From assembly GCA_017302035.1 (NCBI GenBank), contig JAFLEA010000026.1, forward strand, positions 1 to 34,019: DNA of 34,019 bases, given 5' to 3'. This DNA is from Lysobacterales bacterium (GTDB lineage Bacteria; Pseudomonadota; Gammaproteobacteria; Xanthomonadales; Xanthomonadaceae). Both the position numbers and the translations under genes were made by a program. Shown one piece after another: positions 17,772 through 27,330 of this stretch (the first letter of the stretch is position 1; the number at the start of each line of letters is the position of its first letter). A model generated the notes under the pieces. That model worked only from the letters and a program-made list of their open reading frames with translations. It was not told the origin of the DNA and searched no databases.

Positions 17772-20579
17772 ATGGACGGATGGGTCGGAATCCTGCTGCT
17801 GGTGGGCCTGGCGCTGCTGGCGGTGCCGGTGCTGCTGCTGATCGCGCTGCTGTCGCTGTCCTCGCTGAAGAAGCGCGTGGCGGAACTGGAGGAGTCGGTG
17901 CGCGACCTGCGCCTGGCCGCGGCGCGGCCGGTATCGGTGCGTGCGCATGCCGGGGCCGAGGCACCGCCTAGCGCGGGCGCCGGCGGCGTATCCGCCACGC
18001 ATGCCCGGGCCGAGTCCGACGAGCCGACCCTGGCCGAACTCGTCCGCCGGCAGCACGACACTGCCGATCAGGCTGCCCGCGCACCGGCCGCATCCCCGCC
18101 GCTGCCACCGCCGTTGCCCGCGTCGGCGCCGTCGGCGCCCGCCGCGCAGTCCGAGCCGGTCGATGCCGCCACCCGGGCAAGAGTCGCCGCCGCCTCGACC
18201 CGGGTGGCGCATGCCCCCGTGCCGCCGCATCCAGCGCGTCCGCCGCGCCCGCCGCATGACGAGAACGCAGCGCTGCGCGCGATCAAGCGCTGGTTCACCG
18301 TCGGCAACGTGCCGGTGAAGATCGGCATGCTGGTCTCGCTGGTCGGCGTGGCCGCCCTGCTCAAGTTCGCCAGCGACCGCGGACTGTTCTCCCTGCCACC
18401 GGAGCTGCGCCTGGCCGGGGTGGCCGCCGCTGCACTGGCGGCGCTGGCCTTCGCCTGGCGGCGGCGCGAGGACAACCGCGTGTTCGCGCTGAGCCTGCAG
18501 GGTGGCGCCATCGGCGTGCTGCTGCTGACCACGTACGCGGCGTTCAAGCTCTACGGCGTGCTGCCGGCCGGCGCCGCGTTCGCGCTGAGCGTGGTGCTGG
18601 TGGCGGGGATGGGCCTGCTGGCGGTGCTGCAGGATGCCAAGGCGCTGGCGGTGTTCGCGCTTCTGGCCGGGTTCCTCGCACCGCTGTGGCTGTCCACCGG
18701 CAGCGGCAACCACGTCGCGCTGTTCTCCTACTACGCGCTGCTCAACGCGGCGATCGTGGCGATCGCATGGTTCCGTTCCTGGCGGATCCTCAACCTGCTC
18801 GGCTTCGGCTTCACCTTCGGCATCGGCGGGCTGTGGGCCGCCAGTGGCTACCACGCCGGGCTGTACGCCAGTACCCAGCCGTTCCTGGCGCTGTTCTTCC
18901 TGTTCTACCTGGCGGTGCCGATCCTGTTCGCGCGGCGCCAGCCCGAGGGCCGGCGCGACCTGGTCGACGGTTGCCTGCTGTTCGGCATGCCACTGGTCGC
19001 CTTCACCATGCAGGCCGGGTTGGTCGACAGCCTCAGTCCCGGCGACGCGCGCATGCCGCTGGCGCTGTGCGCGCTGGGCGTGGGCGTGCTCTATGCCGCC
19101 CTGGCCTGGGCGTTCCGGCATCGCGCCGGCTACGCGGTGCTGCGCGACTCCTATGCGGTCCTGGCGGTGGGTTTCGCCACCCTGGCGGTGCCGCTGGCGC
19201 TGTCGGCGCGGGCCACCGCCGCGGTGTTCGCGCTGGAGGGCGCCGGGCTGGTGTGGCTCGGCCTGCGCCAGGGGCGCCTGCTGCCGCAGTTCGCCGGCAC
19301 CGCGCTGCAACTGCTGGCCGGCGGGGCACTGGCAGTCGGGTTCCTCGACCATGCCGGCACCGACCTGCGGCCGCTGTTCAATCCCACCGCGATGGGCGCG
19401 CTGCTGGTCGCGCTGGCCGGCTTCGCCAGCGCCCGATCGACGCGCGTGCAGGGGCAGGCCGGCGCGGCGCTGGCGTTCTACCTGTGGGGCCTGGCCTGGT
19501 GGACCGGCAATGGCGTGCACGAGATCGACCGCTTCGTGGCCCAGGAGGTGCGTCCGGACGCCCTGCTGGCCTTCGCCGCGCTGACCGGTTGGCTTGCCGC
19601 GGAAACCCACCGCCGCGACCCGGCGCGGATGCTGGCGCTGACCGTGGCGGTCGCGTTCGCGGTGGCGATGCCGCTGGCGCTGTGGCAGACGGTGGTGCAT
19701 GCGCATCCGTTCGGCGGGAGCTGGGGCGCAGCGGCCTGGCTGCTGTTCGCCGTGTTTGGCCTGCGCAGCCTGTGGTGCCTGCGCGACGACGAAACGGGCG
19801 CGGCCGGCGCCGCGCAGTTCGCGTGGTGGCTGGCGTGGCCGCTTTCGCTGTCGCTGTGGGGCGCGCGCCTGGCCATGGACAACGGTCTGGCCCAGGGCTG
19901 GCTGCAGGCGCTGCTGGCCCTGCCGTGGCTGGCGCTGGCGACGCTGGGCCTGTGGCGCTGGCACTGGCTGGCCTTTCCACGCGGGACGGGTGCCAACGCC
20001 GGCTTGCGCACGCCATTGGCGTGCGTGGTGTTCGCGGTCATCGCCTGTGGCTGGACCTGGACGCTGTCGAAGGCGGTGCCTGCGACGCCGCTGCCATGGC
20101 TGCCATTGCTCAATCCGGCCGAACTGGCGCAACTGGTCGCACTGGGGCTCGGCGCGGCCTGGCTGTGGTCGGGGCACGCGCCGGCGCCGTTGGCGCAGAT
20201 GCGTACCGCGATGCTCGCGCTCGGCGGGTTCGTGTTGCTGAGCGCGAGCACCCTGCGCAGCGTGCACCATTGGGGCGGCGTGCCCTGGAATCCGGGCCTG
20301 CCTTCCTCCGGCCTGGCCCAGACCAGCCTGACGGTGCTGTGGAGCGTGCTCGGCGTGGTTGCCTGGATCGTCGGTTCGCGCCGCGGCCAGCGCGGGCTGT
20401 GGCTGGCCGGCGCGGTGCTGATGGGCGTGGTCCTGGCCAAGCTGCTGCTGGTGGATCGCCAGCACCTGGGCGGGATGCTCGGTATCGTGTCGTTCATCGC
20501 CTACGGCGTGCTGTGCACGATCGTCGGCTACCTGGCGCCGGCGCCGCCGCGCGCCGGTTCCGCTGCGCAGGAGGAGTGA
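17772..20579 (+). CDS. DUF2339 polytopic membrane protein
   Basis: A 935-residue protein. Residues 5-30 are one transmembrane helix, 31-52 a likely coiled coil (SLKKRVAELEESVRDLRLAA), and 53-165 a Pro/Ala-rich low-complexity linker. From about residue 178 to the end there are well over twenty hydrophobic segments separated by short loops. The DUF2339 signature is visible around 295-345 (LAGFLAPLWLSTGSGNHVAL, then ALLNAAIVAIAWFRSWRILN). The ATG at 17772 follows GGGGAGA at 17756-17762; the frame is open further upstream but without a ribosome site. The stop overlaps the start of the DUF3999 gene by one base, so the two are translated together. The biochemical function of the family is unknown to me. 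Confidence 0.9.
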   Translation: MDGWVGILLLVGLALLAVPVLLLIALLSLSSLKKRVAELEESVRDLRLAAARPVSVRAHAGAEAPPSAGAGGVSATHARAESDEPTLAELVRRQHDTADQAARAPAASPPLPPPLPASAPSAPAAQSEPVDAATRARVAAASTRVAHAPVPPHPARPPRPPHDENAALRAIKRWFTVGNVPVKIGMLVSLVGVAALLKFASDRGLFSLPPELRLAGVAAAALAALAFAWRRREDNRVFALSLQGGAIGVLLLTTYAAFKLYGVLPAGAAFALSVVLVAGMGLLAVLQDAKALAVFALLAGFLAPLWLSTGSGNHVALFSYYALLNAAIVAIAWFRSWRILNLLGFGFTFGIGGLWAASGYHAGLYASTQPFLALFFLFYLAVPILFARRQPEGRRDLVDGCLLFGMPLVAFTMQAGLVDSLSPGDARMPLALCALGVGVLYAALAWAFRHRAGYAVLRDSYAVLAVGFATLAVPLALSARATAAVFALEGAGLVWLGLRQGRLLPQFAGTALQLLAGGALAVGFLDHAGTDLRPLFNPTAMGALLVALAGFASARSTRVQGQAGAALAFYLWGLAWWTGNGVHEIDRFVAQEVRPDALLAFAALTGWLAAETHRRDPARMLALTVAVAFAVAMPLALWQTVVHAHPFGGSWGAAAWLLFAVFGLRSLWCLRDDETGAAGAAQFAWWLAWPLSLSLWGARLAMDNGLAQGWLQALLALPWLALATLGLWRWHWLAFPRGTGANAGLRTPLACVVFAVIACGWTWTLSKAVPATPLPWLPLLNPAELAQLVALGLGAAWLWSGHAPAPLAQMRTAMLALGGFVLLSASTLRSVHHWGGVPWNPGLPSSGLAQTSLTVLWSVLGVVAWIVGSRRGQRGLWLAGAVLMGVVLAKLLLVDRQHLGGMLGIVSFIAYGVLCTIVGYLAPAPPRAGSAAQEE

Positions 20580-21970
20580 TGGGACGGTTGGGTGCAGGCG
20601 GGGGCAGGGTCGGCGCGCGAGCCGCGACGTGGCTGGGCGTGTTGCTGCTGCCGGCGCTGGCATTGGCCGGCAACCGCGGCGACTACGCGCGGCAGTGGCC
20701 GATCGTGCAGGGCCAGGAGCAGAGCGGGGCCTACCGGGTGGAGTTGAACGCGGACGTCTATCGCACCGCGGTGCATCCGGCGCTGGCCGACGTGGAGGTG
20801 TTCAGCGCCGAAGGGCAGCCGCAGCCGGCGGCGATCCTGTCGCCCGCGCAGCCGCTGGCACAGCCGCCGCGCACGCTGGAGCTGCCCTGGTTCCCGCTGC
20901 CGACCCTGGATCCGGCCGCCGGCGGCAGCGACCTGCGCCTGGTGGCCGAGCGCGACGACGAGGGCGGCATCGTCCGCATCGAGGCCGCCACCACCGCGCC
21001 GGGCGCGGCGCGCCTGGTGGAGGGCCAATGGCTGGTTGATGCCAGCCGCCTGCGCGAGCCGGTGCGCGCCCTGTTGCTGGACTGGGAGCGGCCGCGGCAA
21101 TCGCTGCAACTGCGCTACCGGGTCGAGGGCAGCAACGATTTGCGCCAGTGGCGCACGCTCAACGAAGGCACCACCCTGCTCGACCTGGAGCGCGGCGGCG
21201 AGCGCCTGCGTCAGGGCCGGATCGAACTGGACGGCCAGGCCCGCTACCTGCGCCTGTTGCCGTTGCAGCCCGGCCAGGTCCCGGCGCTGACCAGCGTGAC
21301 CGCCGAACTGTCGCCGCCGCCGGCCGAGGCGCGCTGGGAATGGGTGGAGATCGAAGGCCAGCGCCGCGGCGACCATTTCGAATTCGTGCTGCCCGGGCGC
21401 TTCCCGGTCGAGCGCGCCGACGTGCGCCTGCCCGGCAACAATGCAGTGCAATGGACCCTCTACAGCCGCGAACGCAACGACGCCGCATGGCGCTGGCGCG
21501 CCGGGCCGTGGATGGCGTTCCAGGTCGGCGGTGCCGATGGCGCCAACCAGTCCGATCCCAGGCCGCTGCCGAGCACGGTGCGCGACCGCCAGTGGCGCCT
21601 GTCGCCGGCCAGCGCGGTGGGCGAGGCGATGCCGGTGCTGCGCCTGGGCTATCGACCCGAAGTGGCGGTGTTCCTCGCCCAGGCCGCGCCGCCGTTCGCG
21701 CTGGCCGCCGGCAGCGCCAACGCGCAGCGCGACGAAGCGCCGATCCCCGCGCTGCTGGAGGCGCTGCGCAAGCAGCGCGGACCCGGCTGGCAGCCGGCGC
21801 CGGCCTACCTGGCCGAAACGGCCGAGGAACTGGCCGGCGCGAGTGCGCTGCAGCCGCATCGAACCATCGACTGGAAGAGCCTGCTGCTGTGGGGCCTGCT
21901 GGTCGGCGGCGCGGTCCTGGTCGCCGCACTGGGCCTGAGCCTGCTGCGCAAGCCGTCGGCGCAGGACTGA
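20579..21970 (+). CDS. DUF3999 periplasmic protein with a C-terminal membrane anchor
   Basis: A 463-residue protein with a signal peptide (about 1-31, ending in ALALA-GN) and a C-terminal transmembrane helix near 435-456 followed by a short basic tail, so most of it lies in the periplasm. The body is beta-rich, with stretches such as [35 protein letters not shown] and RYLRLLPLQ that resemble jelly-roll or discoidin-like strands. It is tightly coupled to the DUF2339 gene (TGATG, one base shared). The two families are often neighbours, which suggests one envelope complex. Assignment to DUF3999 rests on this pairing and on the architecture. The function is unknown. Confidence 0.84.
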   Translation: MGRLGAGGGRVGARAATWLGVLLLPALALAGNRGDYARQWPIVQGQEQSGAYRVELNADVYRTAVHPALADVEVFSAEGQPQPAAILSPAQPLAQPPRTLELPWFPLPTLDPAAGGSDLRLVAERDDEGGIVRIEAATTAPGAARLVEGQWLVDASRLREPVRALLLDWERPRQSLQLRYRVEGSNDLRQWRTLNEGTTLLDLERGGERLRQGRIELDGQARYLRLLPLQPGQVPALTSVTAELSPPPAEARWEWVEIEGQRRGDHFEFVLPGRFPVERADVRLPGNNAVQWTLYSRERNDAAWRWRAGPWMAFQVGGADGANQSDPRPLPSTVRDRQWRLSPASAVGEAMPVLRLGYRPEVAVFLAQAAPPFALAAGSANAQRDEAPIPALLEALRKQRGPGWQPAPAYLAETAEELAGASALQPHRTIDWKSLLLWGLLVGGAVLVAALGLSLLRKPSAQD

Positions 21971-22001
21971 GGCAGCCGCCGCGGCACCGGTGCGCCGGCG
22001 T

Positions 22002-22030
22002 TTGCCGCGGGCGGGCGCGGGCGGGACAAT
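22002..22030 (+). promoter_or_regulatory. candidate pgk promoter
   Basis: TTGCCG (22002-22007) and GACAAT (22025-22030) are separated by 17 bases and each match the consensus at four of six positions. RNA would start near 22037, about 26 bases before the pgk ATG. The surrounding sequence is extremely GC-rich, which makes this the only plausible promoter in the 92-base gap. Confidence 0.4.
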
Positions 22031-22062
22031 GCCGCTCTCCCCAGTCGAACGATGAGACCACG

Positions 22063-23235
22063 ATGACGATCCTGCGGATGACCGACCTCGACCTCGCCGG
22101 CAAGCGCGTGCTGATCCGGCAGGATCTCAACGTGCCGATCGACGACGGGAGGATCACGTCCGGGCAGCGCATCACCGCGTCGTTGCCGACGTTGCGGCTG
22201 GCGCTGGAAAAGGGCGCGGCAGTGATGGTGACCTCGCACCTGGGCCGGCCCAAGGAAGGTGTGTGGAGCGAAGCGGATTCGCTGGCGCCGGTGGCCGCGC
22301 GCCTGTCGCAGCTGTTGGGCGTGGAGGTGCCGCTGGTCAAGGACTGGGTCGATGGCGTGCAGGTCGCGCCCGGCCAGCTGGTGCTGCTCGAGAATTGCCG
22401 CATGAACGTGGGCGAGGGCAAGGACGACGAAGCGCTGGCGAAGAAATACGCTGCCCTCTGCGACATATTCGTGATGGACGCTTTCGGCACCGCGCATCGC
22501 GCCCAGGCTTCGACCCACGGCGTGATCCGCCATGCCCGGATCGCCGCCGGCGGCCCGCTGCTGATGGCCGAGCTGGACGCGCTGGACAAGGCGCTGGCGG
22601 CCCCGGCGCGTCCGCTGCTGGCGATCGTGGCCGGCAGCAAGGTTTCCACCAAGCTGGAACTGCTCGGCAACCTGGTCGGCAAGGTCGACCAGTTGATCGT
22701 CGGCGGCGGCATCGCCAACACCTTCCTGGCCGCGGTCGGCCATCCGGTCGGCAAGTCGCTGTGCGAGCCGGACCTGGTGGAGACGGCGCGCAGGATCATG
22801 GCCGACGCCCGGGCGCGCGGCGCCGAGATCCCGTTGCCGGACGACGTGGTGGTGGCCCCGGCCTTCGCCGCCGATGCGCCGGCCACGGTCAAGCCGGTGG
22901 CCGAGGTGGCCGCCGACGACATGATCCTGGACATCGGACCGCGGACCGCGGCGCGCTACGCGCAGCTGATCGCCGACGCCGGCACGGTGGTCTGGAACGG
23001 ACCGGTGGGCGTGTTCGAGTTCGACGCCTTCGCCGGCGGCACCGAGGCGGTGGCGCGGGCGATCGCCGGATCGAAGGCGTTCTCGATCGCTGGCGGCGGC
23101 GATACCCTGGCGGCGGTGGACAAGTTCGGCATCGCCGACCGGGTCGGCTACATCTCCACCGGCGGCGGTGCCTTCCTGGAATTCCTGGAAGGCAAGACCT
23201 TGCCGGCGGTGGCCGCGCTGGATGCGCGCGGCTGA
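22063..23235 (+). CDS. pgk: phosphoglycerate kinase
   Basis: A 390-residue enzyme that moves phosphate from 1,3-bisphosphoglycerate to ADP. Landmarks are [13 protein letters not shown] (13-25, with Gln-Asp-Leu where many species have Val-Asp-Phe), [69 protein letters not shown] and [12 protein letters not shown] near the end. All nucleotide- and phosphoglycerate-binding blocks are present. The ATG at 22063 is the first codon of homology. The gene converges on rnk with three bases between stop codons. It follows the DUF3999 gene after 92 bases and has its own promoter candidate. Confidence 0.97.
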   Translation: MTILRMTDLDLAGKRVLIRQDLNVPIDDGRITSGQRITASLPTLRLALEKGAAVMVTSHLGRPKEGVWSEADSLAPVAARLSQLLGVEVPLVKDWVDGVQVAPGQLVLLENCRMNVGEGKDDEALAKKYAALCDIFVMDAFGTAHRAQASTHGVIRHARIAAGGPLLMAELDALDKALAAPARPLLAIVAGSKVSTKLELLGNLVGKVDQLIVGGGIANTFLAAVGHPVGKSLCEPDLVETARRIMADARARGAEIPLPDDVVVAPAFAADAPATVKPVAEVAADDMILDIGPRTAARYAQLIADAGTVVWNGPVGVFEFDAFAGGTEAVARAIAGSKAFSIAGGGDTLAAVDKFGIADRVGYISTGGGAFLEFLEGKTLPAVAALDARG

Positions 23236-23238
23236 GCT

Positions 23239-23670
23239 TCAGCGGTGGAAGTCGCCGGCCGCCTCGGGCTGGTAGCGGACCGACTTGACCCGCAGCTTCA
23301 GCGCCCGTCCGCCCGGGGCCTGCCAGTCGATGCTCTGGCCGACCGACAAGCCGAGCAGGGCGCTGCCCACCGGGGCCAGCACCGACACGCGGTGGCGCTC
23401 GACGTCGGCTTCGTTGGGATAGACCAAGGTCAGCACGTGCTCCTCGCCGCTGGCGATGTCCTCGCACTCCACGCGCGAGTGCATGGTCACCACGTTGGCG
23501 GGGATGTCCTCGGGTGCGCGGACCTCGGCGCGGTTGAGCTCGTCCATCAGCGCGATCGCGGCCGGATGGCGGCTCAGTACCGGGGAGTCGAGCAGAGCCT
23601 CGAGCCGGGCCAGGTCGCGGCTGGAGACGATCAGGGAGGGTGGCAGGCCGCTGGTGGACTGGTTGGACAT
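23239..23670 (-). CDS. rnk: Rnk-type nucleoside diphosphate kinase regulator, GreA/GreB C-domain
   Basis: A 143-residue protein with a short N-terminal helical part (PPSLIVSSRDLARLEALLDS, LMDELNRAEV) and a C-terminal FKBP-like domain shared with GreA and GreB (VVTMHSRVECEDIASGEEH, LTLVYPNEAD, VSVLAPVGSALLGLSVGQSIDW). Rnk lacks the long coiled coil of Gre factors; it binds RNA polymerase and affects nucleoside diphosphate kinase levels in other species. The ATG at 23670 follows GAGAGGAA with good spacing. It converges on pgk. Homologous elongation-factor paralogues exist, but the length and missing coiled coil favour Rnk. Confidence 0.9.
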   Translation of the reverse strand: MSNQSTSGLPPSLIVSSRDLARLEALLDSPVLSRHPAAIALMDELNRAEVRAPEDIPANVVTMHSRVECEDIASGEEHVLTLVYPNEADVERHRVSVLAPVGSALLGLSVGQSIDWQAPGGRALKLRVKSVRYQPEAAGDFHR

Positions 23671-23743
23671 GGCGTTCCTCTCGTTGGGTATGGGCGCGCA
23701 GTGCGCGCCGGTCGTGTCGAATGGGGCGCAGGGGCGAAGAAAA

Positions 23744-23765
23744 GGCGGCGCGTCTCCGCGCCGCC
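23744..23765 (-). terminator. rho-independent terminator of the ahp-oxyR unit
   Basis: On the minus strand a perfect 9-bp stem (GGCGGCGCG pairing with CGCGCCGCC) with a four-base loop is followed directly by TTTTCTTC, the classic U-rich tail. It lies about 115 bases after the oxyR stop and upstream of the rnk start, so it ends transcripts from ahpC-ahpF-oxyR and insulates rnk. Confidence 0.85.
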
Positions 23766-23866
23766 CCGTTGCTCGCCTGCTTGTGCCGCCTAACCTAGCC
23801 CGGAATCGGTCCGGGTTCAACCGGGAGGCCGCCGGGTCGCGGCCGGAATCGCGGGCGCATGCGGTC

Positions 23867-23898
23867 GTGACCGCGGCGCGCTACGCGGCCGCGGTCAC
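23867..23898. repeat. 11-bp inverted repeat across the oxyR stop codon
   Basis: GTGACCGCGGC (23867-23877) is the reverse complement of 23888-23898, with a ten-base loop that contains the oxyR stop codon (23881-23883). It has no T-run after it, so it may protect the 3' end of the message rather than end transcription; a true terminator lies further on. Confidence 0.5.
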
Positions 23899-24810
23899 GG
23901 CTCCCGGCTCCGGCGACAGCAGCCCCGGTGGCAGGTCGCGGAACACCGCGGCCAGGCGCATCAGGAAACCGGCCATCGCCGAACTGCGCCGCCAGGCCAT
24001 GGCGATGCTGCGGCTGGGACGGGGACCGGAAAAATGCAGCAGGTGGATGTCGTCCGAGCGTGCCACCGGCGGTTTCACCGCCAGGGTCGGCAACAGGGTC
24101 GCGCCGACGTTGGCCGCCACCATCTGCCGCAGCGTCTCCAGGCTGGTGGCGCGGAACTCGGCCTTCTCCTGCGCCCCGGACAGGCGGCACACGTCCAGTG
24201 CCTGCTCGCGCAGGCAATGACCATCCTCGAGCAGCAGCAGGCGCTGTTCGGACAACTCGTCCAGGGTCAGGGTGTCGCGTTGCGCCAGCGGATGATGCTC
24301 CGGCACCGCCAGCACGAACGGTTCCTCGAACAGGAACTCGGTGTGCAACTGCTCGTCGTGCACGGGCAGCGCCAGTACCGCCGCGTCGAGGCGGCCGTCG
24401 CGCAGCCGGGCGAGCAGTTCGTCGCTCTTCTCCTCGACCAGCAGCAACTCCAGTTGCGGGAAGCGCGTGCGCAGGCCGGGCACCACGTGCGGCAGCAGGT
24501 AGGGCGCCAGGGTCGGGAAGATGCCCAGCCGCACCGTGCCGGCTTCCGGATCGCGGCTGCGTCGCGCCGCTTCCTTCATCTGCTCGACCTCGGCCACGAT
24601 CCGGCGCGCGCGCTCTGCGGCCTCGCGTCCGGCCGGGGTCAGCATCACCTTGCGCGGCGCGCGTTCGACCAGCGATACGCCCAGTTCGTCCTCCAGCTTG
24701 CGGATCTGGGTGGAGAGCGTGGGCTGGCTGACGAAGCAGGCCGCGGCGGCACGGCCGAAGTGCTTGTGGTCGGCCAGCGCCACCAGGTACTTGAGGTCGC
24801 GCAGGTTCAT
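23881..24810 (-). CDS. oxyR: hydrogen-peroxide sensor and regulator OxyR
   Basis: A 309-residue LysR-type regulator. The N-terminal helix-turn-helix is MNLRDLKYLVALADHKHFGRAA followed by SQPTLSTQIRKLEDELG (28-44). The redox cysteines are exactly C199 and C208 (HCLREQALDVC), the pair that forms the peroxide-induced disulfide in OxyR. The rest of the effector domain (LLLLEDGHCL, EFRATSLETLRQMVAANVGATLLP) is typical. GGAGGA precedes the ATG at 24810. It is the third gene after ahpC and ahpF on the same strand, 68 bases after ahpF, and its product should act on the box upstream of ahpC. The gene order ahpC-ahpF-oxyR is the arrangement known from Xanthomonas. Confidence 0.97.
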   Translation of the reverse strand: MNLRDLKYLVALADHKHFGRAAAACFVSQPTLSTQIRKLEDELGVSLVERAPRKVMLTPAGREAAERARRIVAEVEQMKEAARRSRDPEAGTVRLGIFPTLAPYLLPHVVPGLRTRFPQLELLLVEEKSDELLARLRDGRLDAAVLALPVHDEQLHTEFLFEEPFVLAVPEHHPLAQRDTLTLDELSEQRLLLLEDGHCLREQALDVCRLSGAQEKAEFRATSLETLRQMVAANVGATLLPTLAVKPPVARSDDIHLLHFSGPRPSRSIAMAWRRSSAMAGFLMRLAAVFRDLPPGLLSPEPGAVTAAA

Positions 24811-24837
24811 CGCGGCATTCCTCCGGGGCCATGCGGG

Positions 24838-24857
24838 GCGGAGCAGCGACGCTCCGC
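24838..24857 (-). repeat. hairpin between ahpF and oxyR
   Basis: GCGGAGC (24838-24844) and GCTCCGC (24851-24857) are perfect 7-bp inverted repeats with a six-base loop in the 68-base gap between ahpF and oxyR. There is no T-run, so it would weaken or process the read-through message rather than stop it completely. Confidence 0.4.
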
Positions 24858-24878
24858 TCCCGCGGGGGCGGGACGCGT

Positions 24879-26468
24879 CTAGGCCGCCTCGGCGACGGCG
24901 TCGGTCTTCGGCGCCGAAGTGCGGATCAGGTGGTCGAACGCGGCCAGCGCAGCCTTGGAGCCTTCGCCCATCGCGATCACGATCTGCTTGTACGGCACCG
25001 TGGTGCAGTCGCCGGCGGCGAACACGCCCGGCACGCTGGTCTGGCCGCGGTCGTCGACCACGATCTCGCCGCGCGGGCTCAGCGCCACCGTGCCTTTCAG
25101 CCACTCGGTGTTGGGCAGCAGGCCGATCTGCACGAAGATGCCATCCAGCGCGAGCCGGTGTTCGCGGTCGTCGTTGCGATCCGTGTAGACCAGGCCGGTG
25201 ACCTTCTGGCCGTCGCCGAGCACCTCGGTGCTGCAGGCGCTGACGATGATGTCCACGTTCGCCAGGCTGCGCAGCTTGCGCTGCAGGACCTCGTCGGCGC
25301 GCAGCTTGCCGTCGAACTCGACCAGGGTGACGTGGGCCACCACCCCGGCCAGGTCGATCGCCGCCTCCACGCCGGAGTTGCCGCCGCCGATCACCGCCAC
25401 CCGCTTGCCCTTGAACAGCGGGCCATCGCAGTGCGGGCAGTAGGCCACGCCCTTGTTGCGGTATTCGCTCTCGCCGGGCACGTTCATCTGCCGCCAGCGC
25501 GCGCCGGTGGACAGGACCACGCTCCTGGACTTCAGCGAGGCGCCGTTCTCGAGTTTCACCTCGACCAGGCCGTCGTCACCGGCGGGCACCAGCGCGGTGG
25601 CGCGTTGCAGGTTCATGATGTCGACTTCGTAGCCGCGCACGTGCTGCTCCAGCGCGGCGGCCAGCTTCGGGCCCTCGGTGTGCGGCACCGAGATGAAATT
25701 CTCGATGGCCATCGTGTCCAGCACCTGGCCGCCGAAGCGCTCGGCGGCCACGCCGGTACGGATGCCCTTGCGCGCGGCGTAGATCGCCGCCGCCGCGCCG
25801 GCCGGGCCGCCGCCGACCACCAGCACGTCGAACGCTTCCTTGCCCGCCAGCTTCTCGGCGTCGCGCCGGGCCGCGCCGGCGTCGAGCCGGGCCACGATCT
25901 GCTCGATCGACATGCGCCCGGAATCGAACATTTCGCCGCCCTGGAACACCATCGGCACCGCCATCACCTGGCGCTGCTCGACTTCCTGCCGGAACGCGCC
26001 GCCCTCGATCACCGTGGTGTGGATCCTCGGGTTGAGGATCGCCATCAGCGCCAGCGCCTGGACCACGTCCGGGCAGTTGTGGCAGTCCAGCGACATGTAG
26101 ACCTCGAAGTCGAAGTCGCCATCCAGCGCCTTGATCGCATCGAGGATGTCCTGCTCGTACTTGGGCGGATGGCCGCCGGTCCACAACAGGACCAGCACCA
26201 GCGAGGTGAACTCGTGCCCCAGCGGCAGGCCGGCGAAGCGCACGCCGCGCTCCTCGCCTTCGCGGGCGACCACGAACGAGGGCGTGCGCGCGTCGTTGCC
26301 GGACAGGTCCAGCGTCACCTTGCCGTCGGCGGCGGCGACGATGTCGTCCAGCAGCCCGCGCATGTCCCGGCTGGCGGCGCCGTCGTCGAGCGAGGCGACC
26401 AGGCGGATCGGCTGGCGCAGCAGGCCCATGTACTGCTGCAACTGGGACTTGAGGGCGTCGTCGAGCAT
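24879..26468 (-). CDS. ahpF: alkyl hydroperoxide reductase subunit F
   Basis: A 529-residue flavoprotein disulfide reductase that passes electrons from NADH to AhpC. The N-terminal double-thioredoxin domain has the redox pair C129-HN-C132. The FAD fold starts at [12 protein letters not shown] (217-228), the reductase active site is C344-PH-C347 (AYCPHCDGP), the NADH fold is [12 protein letters not shown], and the last FAD block is [10 protein letters not shown]. The ATG at 26468 has AGGAG upstream; a nearby second ATG is out of frame. It is separated from ahpC by 209 bases that hold a long inverted repeat, which could set a lower level than ahpC. Confidence 0.97.
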   Translation of the reverse strand: MLDDALKSQLQQYMGLLRQPIRLVASLDDGAASRDMRGLLDDIVAAADGKVTLDLSGNDARTPSFVVAREGEERGVRFAGLPLGHEFTSLVLVLLWTGGHPPKYEQDILDAIKALDGDFDFEVYMSLDCHNCPDVVQALALMAILNPRIHTTVIEGGAFRQEVEQRQVMAVPMVFQGGEMFDSGRMSIEQIVARLDAGAARRDAEKLAGKEAFDVLVVGGGPAGAAAAIYAARKGIRTGVAAERFGGQVLDTMAIENFISVPHTEGPKLAAALEQHVRGYEVDIMNLQRATALVPAGDDGLVEVKLENGASLKSRSVVLSTGARWRQMNVPGESEYRNKGVAYCPHCDGPLFKGKRVAVIGGGNSGVEAAIDLAGVVAHVTLVEFDGKLRADEVLQRKLRSLANVDIIVSACSTEVLGDGQKVTGLVYTDRNDDREHRLALDGIFVQIGLLPNTEWLKGTVALSPRGEIVVDDRGQTSVPGVFAAGDCTTVPYKQIVIAMGEGSKAALAAFDHLIRTSAPKTDAVAEAA

Positions 26469-26504
26469 GGCATGGCTCCTGTGGCCAGGAAGGGGGAATG
26501 CGGA

Positions 26505-26599
26505 AGCGGACCGGAGCCGACGCGGACCAGGCTGGCTGGCGCGCCGGGGAGAGGGGACGGCGTGGGCTGGCTTGCCGGGCGCATCGGCTCCGGTCCGCT
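26505..26599. repeat. 16-bp inverted repeat in the ahpC-ahpF gap
   Basis: AGCGGACCGGAGCCGA (26505-26520) is the exact reverse complement of 26584-26599, with a 63-base loop that is itself GC-rich and partly self-complementary. After one mismatch, two more pairs continue inward. It lies about 78 bases after the ahpC stop. Hairpins in this position are known to stabilise the upstream message or reduce read-through, which fits the need for more AhpC than AhpF. It lacks a T-run. Confidence 0.65.
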
Positions 26600-26677
26600 C
26601 CCGCACCGCGCGGGGCGGTACGGGGGCGGGGTGGTGCGGTATCGCTGGTGTGCAGCGCCCGTGGCGGGCGCCTGCGC

Positions 26678-27241
26678 TCAGATCTTGCCGACCAGGTCCA
26701 GCGACGGGGTCAGGGTCTTGGCGCCTTCCTTCCACTTGGCCGGGCACACTTCGTTCGGGTGCGCGGCGACGAACTGGGCGGCCTTGAGCTTGCGCAGGGT
26801 CTCGGACACGTCGCGGGCGATGGCGTTGTCGTGCACTTCCATGGTCTTGATCGTGCCTTGCGGATCGATCACGAAGGTGCCGCGCAGGGCCAGGCCGGCC
26901 TCGTCGATGTGCACGCCGAAGGCGCGGGTCAGCTGGTGGGTCGGGTCGCCGACCAGCGGGAACTTCGCCTTGCCCACCGCCGGGGAGGTCTCGTGCCACA
27001 CCTTGTGCGAGAAGTGGGTGTCGGTGGTGACGATGTAGACCTCGGCGCCGGCCTTCTGGAACTCGGCGTAGTTGTCGGCCGCGTCCTCGATCTCGGTCGG
27101 GCAGTTGAAGGTGAAGGCGGCCGGCATGAAGATCAGGACCGACCAATGGCCCTTCAGGCTCTCGTCGGTCAGGTCGACGAACTTGCCGTTGTGGAAGGCG
27201 GTGGTCTTGAACGGCTGGACTTGGGTGTTGATCAGGGACAT
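26678..27241 (-). CDS. ahpC: alkyl hydroperoxide reductase subunit C (2-Cys peroxiredoxin)
   Basis: A 187-residue typical 2-Cys peroxiredoxin that reduces hydrogen peroxide and organic peroxides. The peroxidatic cysteine is C47 in [10 protein letters not shown] and the resolving cysteine C166 in NEVCPAKW. The [13 protein letters not shown] and GTFVIDPQG blocks are conserved. The asparagine before the peroxidatic cysteine, where many bacteria have valine, and the FMPAAF start are usual for xanthomonads. The ATG at 27241 has AGGA upstream. It is the first gene of ahpC-ahpF-oxyR and has a good promoter and an OxyR box in front. It is divergent from prmC. Confidence 0.98.
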   Translation of the reverse strand: MSLINTQVQPFKTTAFHNGKFVDLTDESLKGHWSVLIFMPAAFTFNCPTEIEDAADNYAEFQKAGAEVYIVTTDTHFSHKVWHETSPAVGKAKFPLVGDPTHQLTRAFGVHIDEAGLALRGTFVIDPQGTIKTMEVHDNAIARDVSETLRKLKAAQFVAAHPNEVCPAKWKEGAKTLTPSLDLVGKI

Positions 27242-27300
27242 GGCTGCGATCCTGTTGGGTGGGTGGAAGTCGATGCGGGCATGGTAGGCAGCGCCGATAG

Positions 27301-27328
27301 ATAATACAAATCGATTAAAAGAATTGAA
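27301..27328 (-). promoter_or_regulatory. ahpC promoter
   Basis: Read on the minus strand, TTCAAT (27328-27323) is a -35 box and TATTAT (27306-27301) a -10 box, with a 16-base spacer. The expected RNA start is near 27294, about 53 bases before the ATG. The -35 box is weak, as expected for an activated promoter, and this AT-rich island stands out in the GC-rich window. Confidence 0.7.
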
Positions 27329-27330
27329 TA

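Noticed and set aside
27310-27324. A second ATAG/CTAT half for a full OxyR tetrad
   Set aside because: The expected positions read ATCG and GAAT, too degenerate to claim; only the perfect GATAG-N7-CTATC element is reported.
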